Below, in pieces: positions 10,749 through 21,685 of a stretch of 64,000 bases of DNA. The translations under genes and the position numbers were made by a program. Every line of letters begins with the position of its first letter. Position 1 is the stretch's first letter. Where the stretch lies: the NCBI GenBank assembly GCA_020912385.1, contig CP087206.1, forward strand, positions 1,984,001 through 2,048,000, written 5' to 3'. The DNA comes from Neofusicoccum parvum (taxonomy: Eukaryota > Ascomycota > Dothideomycetes > Botryosphaeriales > Botryosphaeriaceae). The notes beneath the pieces were generated by a model, which was not told the DNA's origin, searched no databases, and was given only the letters and a program-made list of their open reading frames with translations.

Positions 10749-12638
10749 ATGCGTGCCCAGGACCGGCCCTCATTCACCCATGATTTCGAGGTTGAATGCG
10801 ATAGCGCCTTCGAGCTCCAGCCCATTCGCAACACACTCCCAGCAGAACCCCTCCTCCCTCACGATGCAGCCTCGATTCATGACAGAGACACCACAGCAAC
10901 CCTGCGTAGAGCGCCGTTACCCAACCCGACTAACAGACAGAAGCTGAAAGACCTTTGGTTCTGGGAGATCTTCAGCATCGCTTTCAGTTTCTCCTGCAAT
11001 ATCGCCATCGCCGCCATCCTTGCAGTCGTTGACGGAAAGGCACTCTCATCCTGGACTATGCCCATCCGTCCGAATGCCCTCATCTCTGTGTTCGCCGCTT
11101 TTGCAAAGTCCGCCTTGATACTGCCACTTACCGAGTGCATCAGCCAGTACAAGTGGCTGTATTTCTCTCGCAACCAACAACGTCTCCAAGATCTTCAGAC
11201 ATTCGACGATGCAAGCAGAGGACCACTGGGATCCTTGGTATTCCTGTGGAAGTTGAAAGCGAACGCTCTTCTCCAATCCTTTGCTTGCGTGCTGATGGTA
11301 GCCTGTCTTGCCGTGGATCCTTTCGCCCAGCAGATCATCAGTTATCCATTACGCTCCATTGCAACCGGGAACAGTAGTGATGCAGTCACCTGGGCAACCG
11401 ACATATATGACACAGGTCGAGGGAGCTCGAAAGGTGCCGCTGTAGGTATGGAGCAACGCTTGAATTACTTCCCAACTTTCACTGACATTCTTACAGCCAT
11501 GTATTCAGACCCAACCTTGCAGGCTGCAATCTTCAGTGGCCTTTTCGACCGCCCTGCTATCCCCGCGCTCCACTGCGCTTCAGGAAATTGCACTTGGCCC
11601 GACATCACTACGCCGGGTATTTGCAGTCGATGCGCCAACAAAGGCTCGTGGACACCATGCTCCAAGGAACAACCTATGGGTGGAGTTCAGGCGGATGATG
11701 CTCCAATCCGGGACCAGACGTTGAAATGCACTTATGAAACTCCATCCGGACTTCACGTCGACTTCTGTCGTGGCAAGATTCCTGGGAGAGACAATCTTTA
11801 CTGGACAAGATTCAATGCAACCGCAGAACTTACTTTGTCTACTCTCTCAAACATCACACACCACGCCTTTGTGCGCGTTCATGAAGACGTACGAAAACCG
11901 GGAACGACCGGACAGGACTATGGCATCGAAGCTCTGGAGTGCACGTTGTACTGGTGTGCCCGAACGAACTCCGGCTTGGGCGTTACCAATGGCGTTATCA
12001 ACCCAGGAAACGTTACCAGGACCCCCCTGGCTGGGATCAGAGACTTGACTACCATCAACCAAGACTCGGAATTCCCCATACAGCTTACCACTTTGGTTGC
12101 TCCGGAGTCTTGGAACGGGACGAAGCGCTTCACCATGAACGTCTTCGACATGGTCTGCATTGCAGACCTGATCCAGGTGCTTCTGCACACATCGTTACTA
12201 ACAGAGAACTACTACATGTACCGAAGTAATACCTACAGGACCGCGTACGCGCTCTGGAAATCTCCGAGCCTGGCAACGACCATGGACAACGTGGTCGAAA
12301 GCTTGACCAATGCAATGCGGCGGACACAAAACTCTACAATGATTACCGGCCAGTCGTTTCATGACGAAACGTACATGCGAGTACGTTGGGCGTGGTTCGC
12401 ACTGCCCGCATCGTTGGTCATTTGCACCGCCGGCACGTTGATCACCCTGGCCATCATCAACGACCGCCACAATGTCCTTCTGTGGAAGTCGTCCATGCTG
12501 CCGCTTCTCTTCTATGGCTTTGAAAAGCCGATCGATGCGCCAGTGCAGAAGTTGTCTCACGTTGACGCAAGGGCGCAAAATACGAAAGTGCGGCTGCACA
12601 CAACGGAGAGCAACGACCTGAGATTCGTGCTCTTGTAG
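10749..12638 (+). CDS. DUF3176 multi-pass membrane protein
   Basis: Fungal membrane protein of the DUF3176 family, 629 residues, no intron. After an acidic N-terminal tail of about 60 residues come three hydrophobic segments (LWFWEIFSIAFSFSCN; ALISVFAAFAKSALILP; ALLQSFACVLMVACLAV), the family hallmark. A large loop with several N-glycosylation sequons and cysteine pairs (CASGNCTWPDI) follows, then a last membrane segment (ALPASLVICTAGTLITLAI) and a cytosolic tail. The ATG at 10749 is used: the next codon upstream in frame that could start is TTG at 10740. Function is unknown for the whole family. Confidence 0.85.
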   Translation: MRAQDRPSFTHDFEVECDSAFELQPIRNTLPAEPLLPHDAASIHDRDTTATLRRAPLPNPTNRQKLKDLWFWEIFSIAFSFSCNIAIAAILAVVDGKALSSWTMPIRPNALISVFAAFAKSALILPLTECISQYKWLYFSRNQQRLQDLQTFDDASRGPLGSLVFLWKLKANALLQSFACVLMVACLAVDPFAQQIISYPLRSIATGNSSDAVTWATDIYDTGRGSSKGAAVGMEQRLNYFPTFTDILTAMYSDPTLQAAIFSGLFDRPAIPALHCASGNCTWPDITTPGICSRCANKGSWTPCSKEQPMGGVQADDAPIRDQTLKCTYETPSGLHVDFCRGKIPGRDNLYWTRFNATAELTLSTLSNITHHAFVRVHEDVRKPGTTGQDYGIEALECTLYWCARTNSGLGVTNGVINPGNVTRTPLAGIRDLTTINQDSEFPIQLTTLVAPESWNGTKRFTMNVFDMVCIADLIQVLLHTSLLTENYYMYRSNTYRTAYALWKSPSLATTMDNVVESLTNAMRRTQNSTMITGQSFHDETYMRVRWAWFALPASLVICTAGTLITLAIINDRHNVLLWKSSMLPLLFYGFEKPIDAPVQKLSHVDARAQNTKVRLHTTESNDLRFVLL

Positions 12639-13341
12639 TTGTTGTCCGTTCAAAAAGGACACTCTGGGCTAGGCTTTACAATAGTTTTACAGGAAATCCT
12701 GAGCGTTGCTCGCATTGTATACCTAGAGATCGTTCTGATTGGGTACTACACACATTGGTTGATACATGTGCAAAGACAGGACTTCCGGTCGCATGTCTAC
12801 AGTGGTCATCGGCGTCACAAATTAACGACCATCTGGAAAGTGAGGCGTGAACACCAGTTATTTAATATTGAATATCTTGTTTGTAAAAGCTCTTGTTGAG
12901 AGGAACTCATGTCAAAGTGATCAAGTTGCAGGCGCCAAGTGAATCTGGTCGAAGGCTTTTTACGCCAGGTAGCAAGCCTGCGGCACAAGACAGGCACGGA
13001 CTGGGAAAAAGTGGAAGAAGCATCAATCATACTAATTCTTGACTTCCTGATGCCGTATGCATTCAAGACAAGAAAGATGAAAATTTTCATTGATATTGGA
13101 GTTTCGCTACCAACTCAGAATGAGACCACGCGAAACCGTCGAGAGCAGCCAATGCAATATGTACCATGTCCGTCTAGGATCTGTCTCTCACCCTATGGAA
13201 AGCAATCTGTGACCATGTCCCACTTGCCAGCAGTCATCCATACCAGGTCGGTGGCCCGGGGGGAGGTTGGACTGCAGCGATCGAACTTGGTATCCAGTAC
13301 ATGCAGCCTGGGGTGAGGAGGTTTAGCTCCATACTTTTATT
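12639..13341. other. Intergenic between convergent genes
   Basis: No gene recognised. Region between the 3' ends of the DUF3176 gene and the leftward BTB gene; only short open frames. Confidence 0.5.
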
Positions 13342-14163
13342 CTACGACTCTCTTGCGCGCGTGTAACCGCCAGTCATGTAAGTTCTAGTAACGTGATCTT
13401 TCATTTGGGAGGGATGGATGAAAGACTCGGTCCTCCAGATCATAATCAAAGTCCTACCAATGTCGCGCACGATTTCCTCGGAAAGACTACCCATGGATCT
13501 TATCAGAGGTATGTCTGGCTGTTTGAGAATAAAGAGGTCGATCACCAGACGGCGTAGCGGGGAGTTCGTGACAGTGTTCTCGTAGACGAACTCGAGCGTC
13601 TCCTGCGAAGGCGTAGAGCTGAAGCCATCATCATGTTCGGTGACTTGGTAGCTAAGCTCGACTATTTTGGCAGTGATGTCGTTCTGGAAGTCCGGTATCT
13701 GGAGTTTGTCTCCGAGGATCCAGAGCTCAAAGAGGAGTCCGGACCATGCGTGCTCATGCGAGCCCACGGTATCCTCATAGGTGTTGCCGTCTTTTTCCTC
13801 TGACGGTAGGGTCTCTTCTTCCTCTGACTGCTCTGGCTCGCTATCGGCTGCCATGCTGAGAGCTAAGTCCAGGGTGCCTGTGTAGAGCCAATGGACGAGA
13901 CAGGCAACAAGGTCACACTCGTCCTCAGGTATGGGTATCTTCCTGGTCTCGGACTCCTTGAAGTGGCCATGCAAAGCACCCTTGAAGAAGCCGCTACGAG
14001 CAACAGCCAAGTTCTCGTGGATCATGAAGGTCGTAGGAGGAGTGCCGACTTCGATGGTGATCATGCCTCCGGAGAGCATCCTGTAGATCTGTCAGTGGCG
14101 GTCAAGACGTTGATGTTGAATTTCGTTATCATACTCAACCGTGGGAGAGCTAGGGTTCTCCAT
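13342..14163 (-). CDS. BTB/POZ domain protein
   Basis: Small BTB/POZ protein typical of Dothideomycetes, 255 residues. Exon 1 is 14135-14163 and exon 2 is 13342-14080; the 54-nt intron has donor GTATGA and acceptor CTACAG and joins MENPSSPTVE to MLSGGMITIEVG. The BTB fold is at about residues 15-90 (FMIHENLAVARSGFFKGAL; HWLYTGTLD). An acidic insert (EPEQSEEEETLPSEEKDG) follows, then a helical C-terminal half containing LFELWILGDKLQIPDFQN, the usual end of the BTB core. No BACK or Kelch repeat is present. The family may act as a cullin-3 adaptor, but that is not shown for these fungal versions. A shorter model starting at 14079 also reads open. Confidence 0.8.
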
Positions 14164-15051
14164 ATCGCAGAAGGACTCCGGCCCAGTGCTCTGCAGGGCA
14201 CCCTCGAGTCGATGGTGAGAATTGTCGGAGCTCGGCAAGTTGTCTGGCGGTGGCGGATCCCACAAGCTGGGAGCAAAGCAGTGGATTACACTCCTCGGTG
14301 CTAGGGTCGCGGGCTCTGGAGATTCAAGCTCGGCTCCGCAGGCTTAGTTAAGACGGCGAAGGTGAGGTGGACGACACGAAGTGACACTGTGCCAACACCA
14401 TGTAGTGGCGGCGGCAGTCACGACGTGGAACTCTCTGTTGTCTGTCGTCAGTGTGAGAGGGATCTCAGTGAAGGCGTGCTGCTTACTCGCGGGGCGGATG
14501 GCCGTCTAAACAAGCGGGGTGGTCTTGTTGTGGTTGTGGGTGTGTTGGAGGCCTGGGCGAGTTAATATAGGCGCAGCGTCCGGCAGGTACGAGCAGGTCA
14601 CGGGTGTCCGTATCCCAGATCTGGTACGGGTGAAGCCAGAATATTCTCGATATGCCAGGATAAATCAATGCTTTTGTTTGTCGTAAGTGCAAGGACCTCC
14701 TAGTGCAGCACGCTGGTTACCTAATCAGTCTAAATCCCGCGCACTCTTCGCGAGCAGGACTTCCAATTGGTACTGTGGACGCTGAGATGCACTAGAACAC
14801 AACCTACTGATTTGTGACCTGGATATCAATGAATGGAGGAACTCTGAGTAAGTTTGTTATATTACAATAGCTTATTGTGGAGTAAAGATACCGCATTGGC
14901 GGGTCCGTAGCTCGGTTGCATGTTTAGCTCGTTTATCAACCATGTCATTGAATATAGGTCTCCATTGGGTATTCCCTTCATCATCAAGCCAAGCACACCT
15001 TCGAGCTGCTCGTTCCGTCCAGAAAGTAAAAGTAAAGCTGCAGTGGCCGGT
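14164..15051. other. Intergenic
   Basis: No gene recognised. It holds the promoter of the BTB gene on its left and the 3' flank of the glycoprotein gene on its right. Confidence 0.5.
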
Positions 15052-15927
15052 TTACTTCGACCTCGGAGTCGACGGCAGCTCCACAGCCCCATTCCCGGGC
15101 CGTTCCCTGCGCGAGAGATCGAGTTCCAGCGGGGCGATGCTGTTGTTCAACTCATACGTGTAGTACGCCGGCCGGGGCGGATCCGGACGGCGGCTCTGCC
15201 GCCTTCGCATGCAAGACCAGGCGGCGGCGGTGAGCAGGCCCGTCCCGACGGCTCCGATCGCCAGGCCGATCCCAATCCCCGCGCCGCCCGAGATCGTCTG
15301 CGCCTGCCGGCCGCTGTCGCAGGCAGCTTCGGCGGTGCTCAGGCTGTCGCTGTCGCTGCTGGCGGTGACGGTGGCGGTGGCGGTGACGGTCGCAGTCACC
15401 TCCTGGCCGGCGCTCAGGCTGCTGGTCACCGTCTGGACGCCGCAGGCGACGCCGGAGCCGGCGGGCTGCCACGTTACGGCCGGCGTCGCTTTTCTGTTCG
15501 TCACGTCGACGGCGCCGCTGTCGATGAAGTCGCTGGAGTCTGCGGCGCTGACGTATTGCCAGTGGCATGGCCCGACCCAGGTGCTGTTGACGGTGAAGAC
15601 GTGATGGCCGTCGCCGGTGAGGCCATCGATCTTTTCGACTGGATGTGTTTGCGTGCAACGGTCAGCCGATGAGATGGACTGGCGGGAAGGTCAAGTGGGT
15701 TTACGTAGGGCCTGGTTGCACCAGTGGTTCAGGCTCGCCTGCTCCAAGCCGGATTTCCAGCTCACATTTACAGTGTCGCCGCTGTGGATGGTCGGAACGG
15801 AGTCGGATAGGAGAGGGAAGGAAAAATAATTAGAGTTGTAGGTGGCTGCGAGAGTGTCGCTGGAAAAAAGACTGAACAAAGTAATGATGGTACCGTAGGG
15901 GCCACTGCAAGAGCTACGCCGTCCCAT
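15052..15927 (-). CDS. Secreted/type I membrane glycoprotein
   Basis: Hypothetical single-pass surface protein, 269 residues. Exons 15705-15927 and 15052-15638; the 66-nt intron has donor GTAAAC, branch GGCTGAC and acceptor CCAG. The N-terminus (from ATG at 15927) has a hydrophobic stretch TIITLFSLFSSDTLAA as signal peptide. An ectodomain of about 120 residues follows (SGDTVNVSWKS; TVNSTWVGPCHWQYVS) with N-glycosylation sites and cysteines, then a Thr/Ser/Ala-rich stalk. One membrane helix (IGIGLAIGAVGTGLLTAAAW) is followed by basic RRRQSRR and a 45-residue cytosolic tail. The layout resembles fungal wall-stress sensors, but I recognise no defined sensor domain. Another in-frame ATG lies upstream near 16020, so the exact start is uncertain. 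Confidence 0.65.
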
Positions 15928-16899
15928 GCCGGATGGTAAGAAAGGCTGTCGGTCGACGAATAGACTGTGGAAGTCGCGGCGCGAGGAAAGATGGAGAAAG
16001 TGAGTGCTAACCAGGGACCCCATGTTATAGACTTGCACGCTGGAGGTTAAGCGCCTGCAGTGAAGCTGTGCCGCAATCAACAGCGCTGGACGTCTGGGAG
16101 ATAACCAGCCTGATCGCCCTCGCAGTGGAGCCTGCGCGCGGCACAGCTGGCAACACGAGGCTACATCTCTTCTTAGTGGCGCCGCAGCCGCGGCAGGATT
16201 TCGCCGAAGACTAGAGATTCGGTCTAGCGTGCTTGTTGTCTAAGGAGCCAAAGTGCACCTACTAGTTCCACCTGCTTCGAGGAACTTGGGCCTGATGACG
16301 CTTGGAACTTTTGCCGAGCACGATGACATGCATGTTCAAAAGACTTCTAGGCCTTCTTTCTTCCTGTCTGTTCAACGGCAACGAAGGGCAAGATAGTTCG
16401 CACTCCAAGCTGTTCCTTGGTCTTGGATTTCCGGCTGCTGAAACCCCTTAAAAACAGCAGGGCGTACAGTTGGGCTGCTGTGCCGCTTCGGCAGAAAATG
16501 CAGATTGCAGACGAGGGTTGCCTGAGCCGGAAGGTGACGGAGGCGCGTTTGGCGCTCGGAGCCACGCCAGCCGCCAGAGCGGATGTGACTGAGTGCCGCA
16601 GATGCTCGAGCAATGGGTTGTTCGCGTGTTGTTCACGTTAACGTCCGAAGAGGCGTTTGCTCAAGCGACAAGTTCCTGGCGGGCGGGAGGCGGACCGAGC
16701 GGCAGAGCTGGCTTAGCGCCCGCCCCTGTCGCCAAGCAGCGTGTGTGACGAAATCGTGTGCCCACGCAGATAGAGACCGGACTGCCCGTGCTGCGGCGCA
16801 GCGACAGGCTTCCGGCGCTGTCGCAGCGACAGCGCCGGAAAGTCTTGATAACCTTCTCCAGCGCCCTGCCGTCCCGCCAAATCCCGCCATCTCGCCGCC
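15928..16899. other. Intergenic with 5' hairpin
   Basis: Promoter space between two divergent genes. No gene recognised. Its only clear structure is the hairpin at 16810-16840, listed separately. Confidence 0.5.
16810..16840 (+). repeat. Perfect 14-bp inverted repeat
   Basis: TTCCGGCGCTGTCG, loop CAG, then its exact reverse complement CGACAGCGCCGGAA. It lies 59 bp before the ATG of the GT25 gene, so it probably falls in the transcript leader. The direct repeat CGCAGCGACAG overlaps it, beginning at about 16799 and again at 16822. Confidence 0.8.
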
Positions 16900-17969
16900 A
16901 TGGACGCCCCGAGGGTCTCTCGCTCTTTCTTGCTCAAGACCGGCTTTGGAGCCTTTCTGCTGCTGCTCCTGTTCCAGTACTCGCGGCTGCGAGCGTCCGG
17001 GCCGCAGGATGTGCTCGTCGCTCGCCACCAGAGCGCCGGCAACTCAACCTTGGGTGTAAGCTGCCCCAGCCTCCACCCCGCCGTCCTTCTGCTAAGCCGG
17101 TGAAGTTCGGCGCTCTGCTGGCCGTCACGCCAAACAGCCCGCCCGAACGAATGTCCTGGCGCAAGGCTGGCATGCAGCGAGCCGCCGCGTACACCGGGCT
17201 GGACATCCAGTACCCCGTCCAGCCGAGTTGGAACGACTCCGCCGTCGAGCGCCTCACCTCGAATAGCGACGGGCAGCTGAAGAGCAACGCCGCGCTGGCC
17301 TGGCTGGGCCACCTGTACACGCTGGAGCAGGCCAGCCGCTACAAGACCGCCCTGGTCTTCGAGGACGACATCGACTGGGACGTGACCATCCGCGCGCAGA
17401 CAGTCCAGGCCGCCGCCGCCATCTGGCGCCTGACCCAGCCACCCGACGCCGCCGACGCGCCCGCCGCCGACGACGGCGAGCCCTACGGCCTCGAGTGGGA
17501 CGTGCTCTGGCTCGGCCACTGCGGCAGCGCCCTCCCGGACGACGAGGAGCACCTCACCAGCTTCCGCGACCCCTCCATCGCCCCGGACATCGACACCTCC
17601 ATCCCCCGCCTGCGCGACAACCCGGAGAAGCACCGCTACGTGTACCGGACCGGCTCGCCCGTCTGCACGTTCGCGTACGCCGTCAGGCAAGAGGTCGCGC
17701 TCGACATCATCGAGCGCGCCGCCGGCCAGGCTGTTGCCTTCGACGTGTGGCTGCATTTCCAGTGCGAGCGCGGCGGGTTGCGGTGCTACGCCGTGAATCC
17801 GGAGCTCTTCCACCAGCACGAGATGCCTGGTGCTCACGACAGCATAATAAACGGCCAGGACCAAGGCACCAGAGTGGAGCATCGGAGGACAAAGAACATC
17901 TGGCATAGTGCAAGATGTAATTCAGAGCTTGGCGGGCGCCTTAACCACGTAATCACGTGTCCTGTGTGA
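16900..17969 (+). CDS. GT25-family glycosyltransferase
   Basis: Type II membrane glycosyltransferase of family GT25 (LPS/collagen-type transferase fold), 339 residues. Exons 16900-17055 and 17106-17969; the intron is 50 nt with donor GTAAGC. A short cytosolic tail is followed by a membrane anchor (FLLKTGFGAFLLLLLF, residues 10-25), so it should face the Golgi lumen. Splicing gives NSTLGFGALLAVTPNSPPERM, the usual GT25 opening. The metal-binding DxD-type motif is in ALVFEDDIDWDV, and DVLWLGHCG and YRTGSPVCTFAYAVR are family landmarks. Fungal GT25 paralogues are common in Pezizomycotina; donor and acceptor are not known. Confidence 0.85.
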
Positions 17970-19447
17970 TTCAATGAGCCGTGAGGGTAGATCTTGTTCG
18001 TTTCGTTTGGCTTTCGTTGATGCATTGCAATGGTGTTTAATATGGATGTTTATCAGACCGGTAAACAGTATGGAGCAGACAACTAATCCGGTTCTAACGA
18101 CATGGGGACCGATTGTGGTTGCCTTGCTGACGGAAGTTTGATTGGTCATTGCAAGACTGTGGATGTTCTATCGATACGGGGTGTTCAGTGGTCGGCTTTG
18201 TGATATGCAGCTCAGGAGTATCAGCGCTTTTATACACGGGACATCGGTCCGGTGCTTACGATGTGTCAATGCCGTTTGATTATATATAAAATATCAATTG
18301 TGCCTAAGTTTAAGTCTCTGCTCCTCTCCCTTGAACGAATCTATGAAATAAGTCTCACCGTCCACCCACTTCGGAATACTTAGCCGTATTCTCCACCATG
18401 TATCTGTGGGGAATTCTGTGGCTATGGAATTTGCGGTATCTCTTCGAAACCCAGAACTTCGATGAGTATTCTTTGATGACAGTGAAATCACAGTGGGGCA
18501 CAAAGGAATTCGCAGTACAGAGAAATGCTTAGGCGACAAAATGAACACTGTCTACATTTACAGTTGAAGCATTAATACTTATGGCTCCACATTGGGATCA
18601 AAGCGCGTCTGCGTTGAAAAAATGGTTCAACTACCTACAATGTCAATTGGGATCCGCTTGAGCTGAGGCATCCCAATTCTGTCACGACGCACCATGTGAC
18701 GGGTAAACTGAAGGTTGCTAGATGAATTGAAGACCTTCCTGAAAGACAAGATTTCCGTACACCAGGCAGAGAGCGGCATGTAGAGTGGCAGGCTATCATT
18801 GGATTGAAGATACGAAGATGGCCAGAGAAGCTTGGAGGTCCGGGTGACTGACTGAAGACGTCGGCACGGGACAGCACAGGGCGGCTAAATTAAACCGGAT
18901 CAGATACAATATACCTATCAGCCTGCCCTTGCAGAAGTACCCCGAGAATCTCCGGATGTGTGAAGTGTCGGAAACGTGAATCGTGCTATAGACGATGCAA
19001 AAGTGAGCGTGGAGGTGGACCCGTGTATTCTCCATCTGTCTGGCCTGCACGAGATCTACTAATTTATGCCTACTATATCCAAGGCAGGTGCTGTGCTACG
19101 GCAAACCATAACGATCTGATTTAACGACCGTAACAGGTCGTATCCGGTCGGCTGGTCGATGAAACCTCGTATTTAAAAGTCGGACCAAGCTCTGCGGACT
19201 AGACCCGTGCGGGAAGCTGGAGACCCTCTTAAGCTCGTTTCCGGCCATCTTCCCCGTGATAGCGCCTAATTTAGAAAGAAGGTAGGATAAACCACCGTGA
19301 TGGCACGGACTTTGCAGAGGTCAGGTCCATACAGAGCTCGTGAATTAATAAGAGGGCAATGTGCTCTCCTTCACTACACCGCGCTCTAGTAGTGTTCCAA
19401 CAATTCAGCTTCACGCTCGTTTCGTCGTCTGAATTGTGCTGCCCAAC
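17970..19447. other. Intergenic, 1.5 kb
   Basis: No gene supported. A minus-strand open stretch at about 18294-18545 (ending FIDSFKGEEQRLKLRHN) has no ATG and no family resemblance. The final 200 bp should be the peroxidase promoter. Confidence 0.45.
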
Positions 19448-21127
19448 ATGAAAGCCGCAAACGTCGCCATCCTCATGGCCTCGGGAGCACCCTGGGTCCT
19501 GGCAGACTACGTCTGGCCATCGCAGCACGACTTTTTGGAGGACCTGTTAGCCATGCAAACGGGCTACATTCGCTTCGGATTCACAGACTGTATGTACACC
19601 CGCCTGCCTCTTCACATGCCCTGCAAGCTCCCAGTTAACGCATGGTCATCCCCAGTGGTCGTGCCCTGCGGCTTCGGCTCCAACACGCCGGGCAAGCAAA
19701 CCTCCGCCGAATGGATCCGCACCGCCTTCCACGACTTCGCGACGCACGACGCGGCGGGCGGCACGGGCGGGCTGGACGCGTCCATCATGTACGAGGTGTC
19801 GCGGGCGGAGAACGAGGGCGCGGCCTTCAACAACACGCTCGCCGAGATGCACGGCTTCGTGACGCCGCGGTCGAGCGCGGCCGACTTGATCGCGCTCGCG
19901 CTGGTGGCCTCGGTCGCGTCGTGCGGCGGCAAGCCCATCCCGCTGCGCGCCGGCCGCGTCGACGCCGCGGCCGCGGGCCCGTCCGGCGTGCCCAAGCCCG
20001 ACGACGGGCTGGACAGCACGGTGGCGGCGTTCGCGCGCGCGGGCTTCGACGTGCCCGACATGATCGCGCTGACGGCGTGCGGGCACACGGTCGGCGGCGT
20101 GCACAGCGTCGACTTCCCGGCCATCGCGCCGGGCGAGCCGTCGGACGAGAACGTCGCGCACTTCGACGGCACGACGACTGCGTTCGACACGGACGTCGTC
20201 GAGGACTACTTTTCCGCCAACGGCTCCAACCCGCTGGCCTTCGGCGCCAACGCGACCACCAACTCCGACGCCCGCGTCTTCGCGGCCGACGGGACGAACG
20301 CGACCATGGCCGCGCTGCGCGATCCGGACACCTTCCAGAACACCTGTGCGGACCTGTTTGAGCGCATGATCGACACCGTGCCCGCGGGTGTCTCCCTCAG
20401 CGAGCCGATCCAACTGATAGATGTCAAGCCGTACATCAACAGGTTCGAGCCGGTCTCTGCCGCCAACGGGTCGGCTCTGGCGTTCGAGGGCCGCATCCGC
20501 GTCCGCACCACCGGGAAGGATGCGCAGAGCGTGAGCGTCGCGCTCGATGTGCGGGACCGCGCGGGGAAAACGACGCGCGTGCAGGCGCCGCGCGCGGTCC
20601 TGCGGGGCGGCTTGTCGTACGGTTTCTTCGGGGAGGAGTTTGTGTGGTTCGAGTTCTCGACGGAGCTGGATGTAGCGCCGGGGGTGGAGGGGTTTGATGT
20701 GGTGATGACCGCGGAGAACGGGACGGTGGAGGTGTTCGACAATGCTGGAACGGGAGGGTATCCCATTGAGGATGGCCTGCTGTACGTCCAGGGAGAGTCG
20801 TGCTTGGATACGACAGTGAAGGACGGGAACATGACTGTGACGGTGCGGGCGGGGGTGCGGGAGGACTTGGATAAGGTGGGCGAAGTGCCGGTGGTCAAGC
20901 TGGCGCATAATGTGCAACAGCAGGGGGTCATGCTGCCGAGGCTGGCAGTCGAGGCGACGCCAATGGTGAAGGAGGCGACTGCTACGAAGGGGGGGTATGT
21001 GTTCTACGAGGTTTCGATTCCGATTGAATCTGCTGGCTGGAACACGGTGTTCGATATTGTGCTCCCAACTGGGGATGGGGACATCGTCTCTGACTTTCAT
21101 CGGACGACCGCCCTGAGCTCATGTTAG
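19448..21127 (+). CDS. Secreted haem peroxidase with C-terminal extension
   Basis: Fungal haem peroxidase of the plant/fungal/bacterial superfamily (AA2-like), 537 residues after removing a 66-nt intron at 19590-19655 (GTATGT...CCCCAG, GTTAAC branch). The intron length is a multiple of three, so it also reads through. The ATG at 19448 gives a signal peptide (AAA-like MKAANVAILMASGAPWVLA). Distal side: EWIRTAFHDFATHD with Arg and catalytic His near residue 72. Proximal haem ligand: ALTACGHTVGGVH, His near 192. No manganese or exposed-Trp lignin site is obvious. The peroxidase domain ends near residue 310; about 225 further residues of beta-rich sequence (SVALDVRDRAGKTTRV; GFDVVMTAENGTVEVF) form an extension seen in a subgroup of ascomycete peroxidases, role unknown. 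Confidence 0.85.
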   Translation: MKAANVAILMASGAPWVLADYVWPSQHDFLEDLLAMQTGYIRFGFTDCMYTRLPLHMPCKLPVNAWSSPVVVPCGFGSNTPGKQTSAEWIRTAFHDFATHDAAGGTGGLDASIMYEVSRAENEGAAFNNTLAEMHGFVTPRSSAADLIALALVASVASCGGKPIPLRAGRVDAAAAGPSGVPKPDDGLDSTVAAFARAGFDVPDMIALTACGHTVGGVHSVDFPAIAPGEPSDENVAHFDGTTTAFDTDVVEDYFSANGSNPLAFGANATTNSDARVFAADGTNATMAALRDPDTFQNTCADLFERMIDTVPAGVSLSEPIQLIDVKPYINRFEPVSAANGSALAFEGRIRVRTTGKDAQSVSVALDVRDRAGKTTRVQAPRAVLRGGLSYGFFGEEFVWFEFSTELDVAPGVEGFDVVMTAENGTVEVFDNAGTGGYPIEDGLLYVQGESCLDTTVKDGNMTVTVRAGVREDLDKVGEVPVVKLAHNVQQQGVMLPRLAVEATPMVKEATATKGGYVFYEVSIPIESAGWNTVFDIVLPTGDGDIVSDFHRTTALSSC

Positions 21128-21685
21128 AGCCTTTGAGACGGCAATTGCTTCGTTCTAGAAAGTTATTGTTTTAAAGTGAGTAATTGAGCATTAAACAAGT
21201 TGGAGTGGCTTAGCCTGAGTTCACCTCGTGGCGATTTCCACTCTCGGCAGTGTATAGGTATCGTCTCGGATTATGACGTGGCGGATAGTTTCCCTGTAAG
21301 ATCGTGAGAGGCTCGTCATTTGGAGCACTTACCTTGCACATCCTCGAGACTTCGAACAGATCTTGCACCACAAATGCCCATGTCGCCGTCAATTAGTAAA
21401 TCAGGCGCAGCTCAAGTGAATTAAACAACAACACCAGAAAAACCTCAATAAACTTTTGAATGTGGAAAAAAATCCCAGCAAACTTCAACGAACCGTGTGA
21501 AATGCTCGAGGTATCTCCGCTCGACATCATCTTCGTCTCTCTCGAAACGCGGCCACAGCCTGGTATAAAACCCGTCTCCATCTTTTTTTTGTTCGAACTT
21601 TTTTTCCTCCCACGCCCAAAACCCAGTCCAAAAACAATTTTTAATATCTTCTGTCGCCAACGGCATACGTGGAGCCGCGTGATGT
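21128..21685. other. Intergenic between convergent genes
   Basis: No gene recognised. T-rich tracts at 21582-21606 lie just downstream of the PRMT5 stop on the minus strand, read there as A-runs, and may belong to its 3' end. Confidence 0.5.

Noticed and set aside
16713..17906. 397-codon open frame antisense to the GT25 gene
   Set aside because: No family resemblance; explained by codon bias of the real gene.
18294..18548. Minus-strand 84-codon frame
   Set aside because: Begins at GTG, no splice partner or recognised protein.
19646..21100. 484-codon open frame antisense to the peroxidase
   Set aside because: Arg/His-rich shadow of a GC-rich coding strand; the plus strand has clear catalytic motifs.
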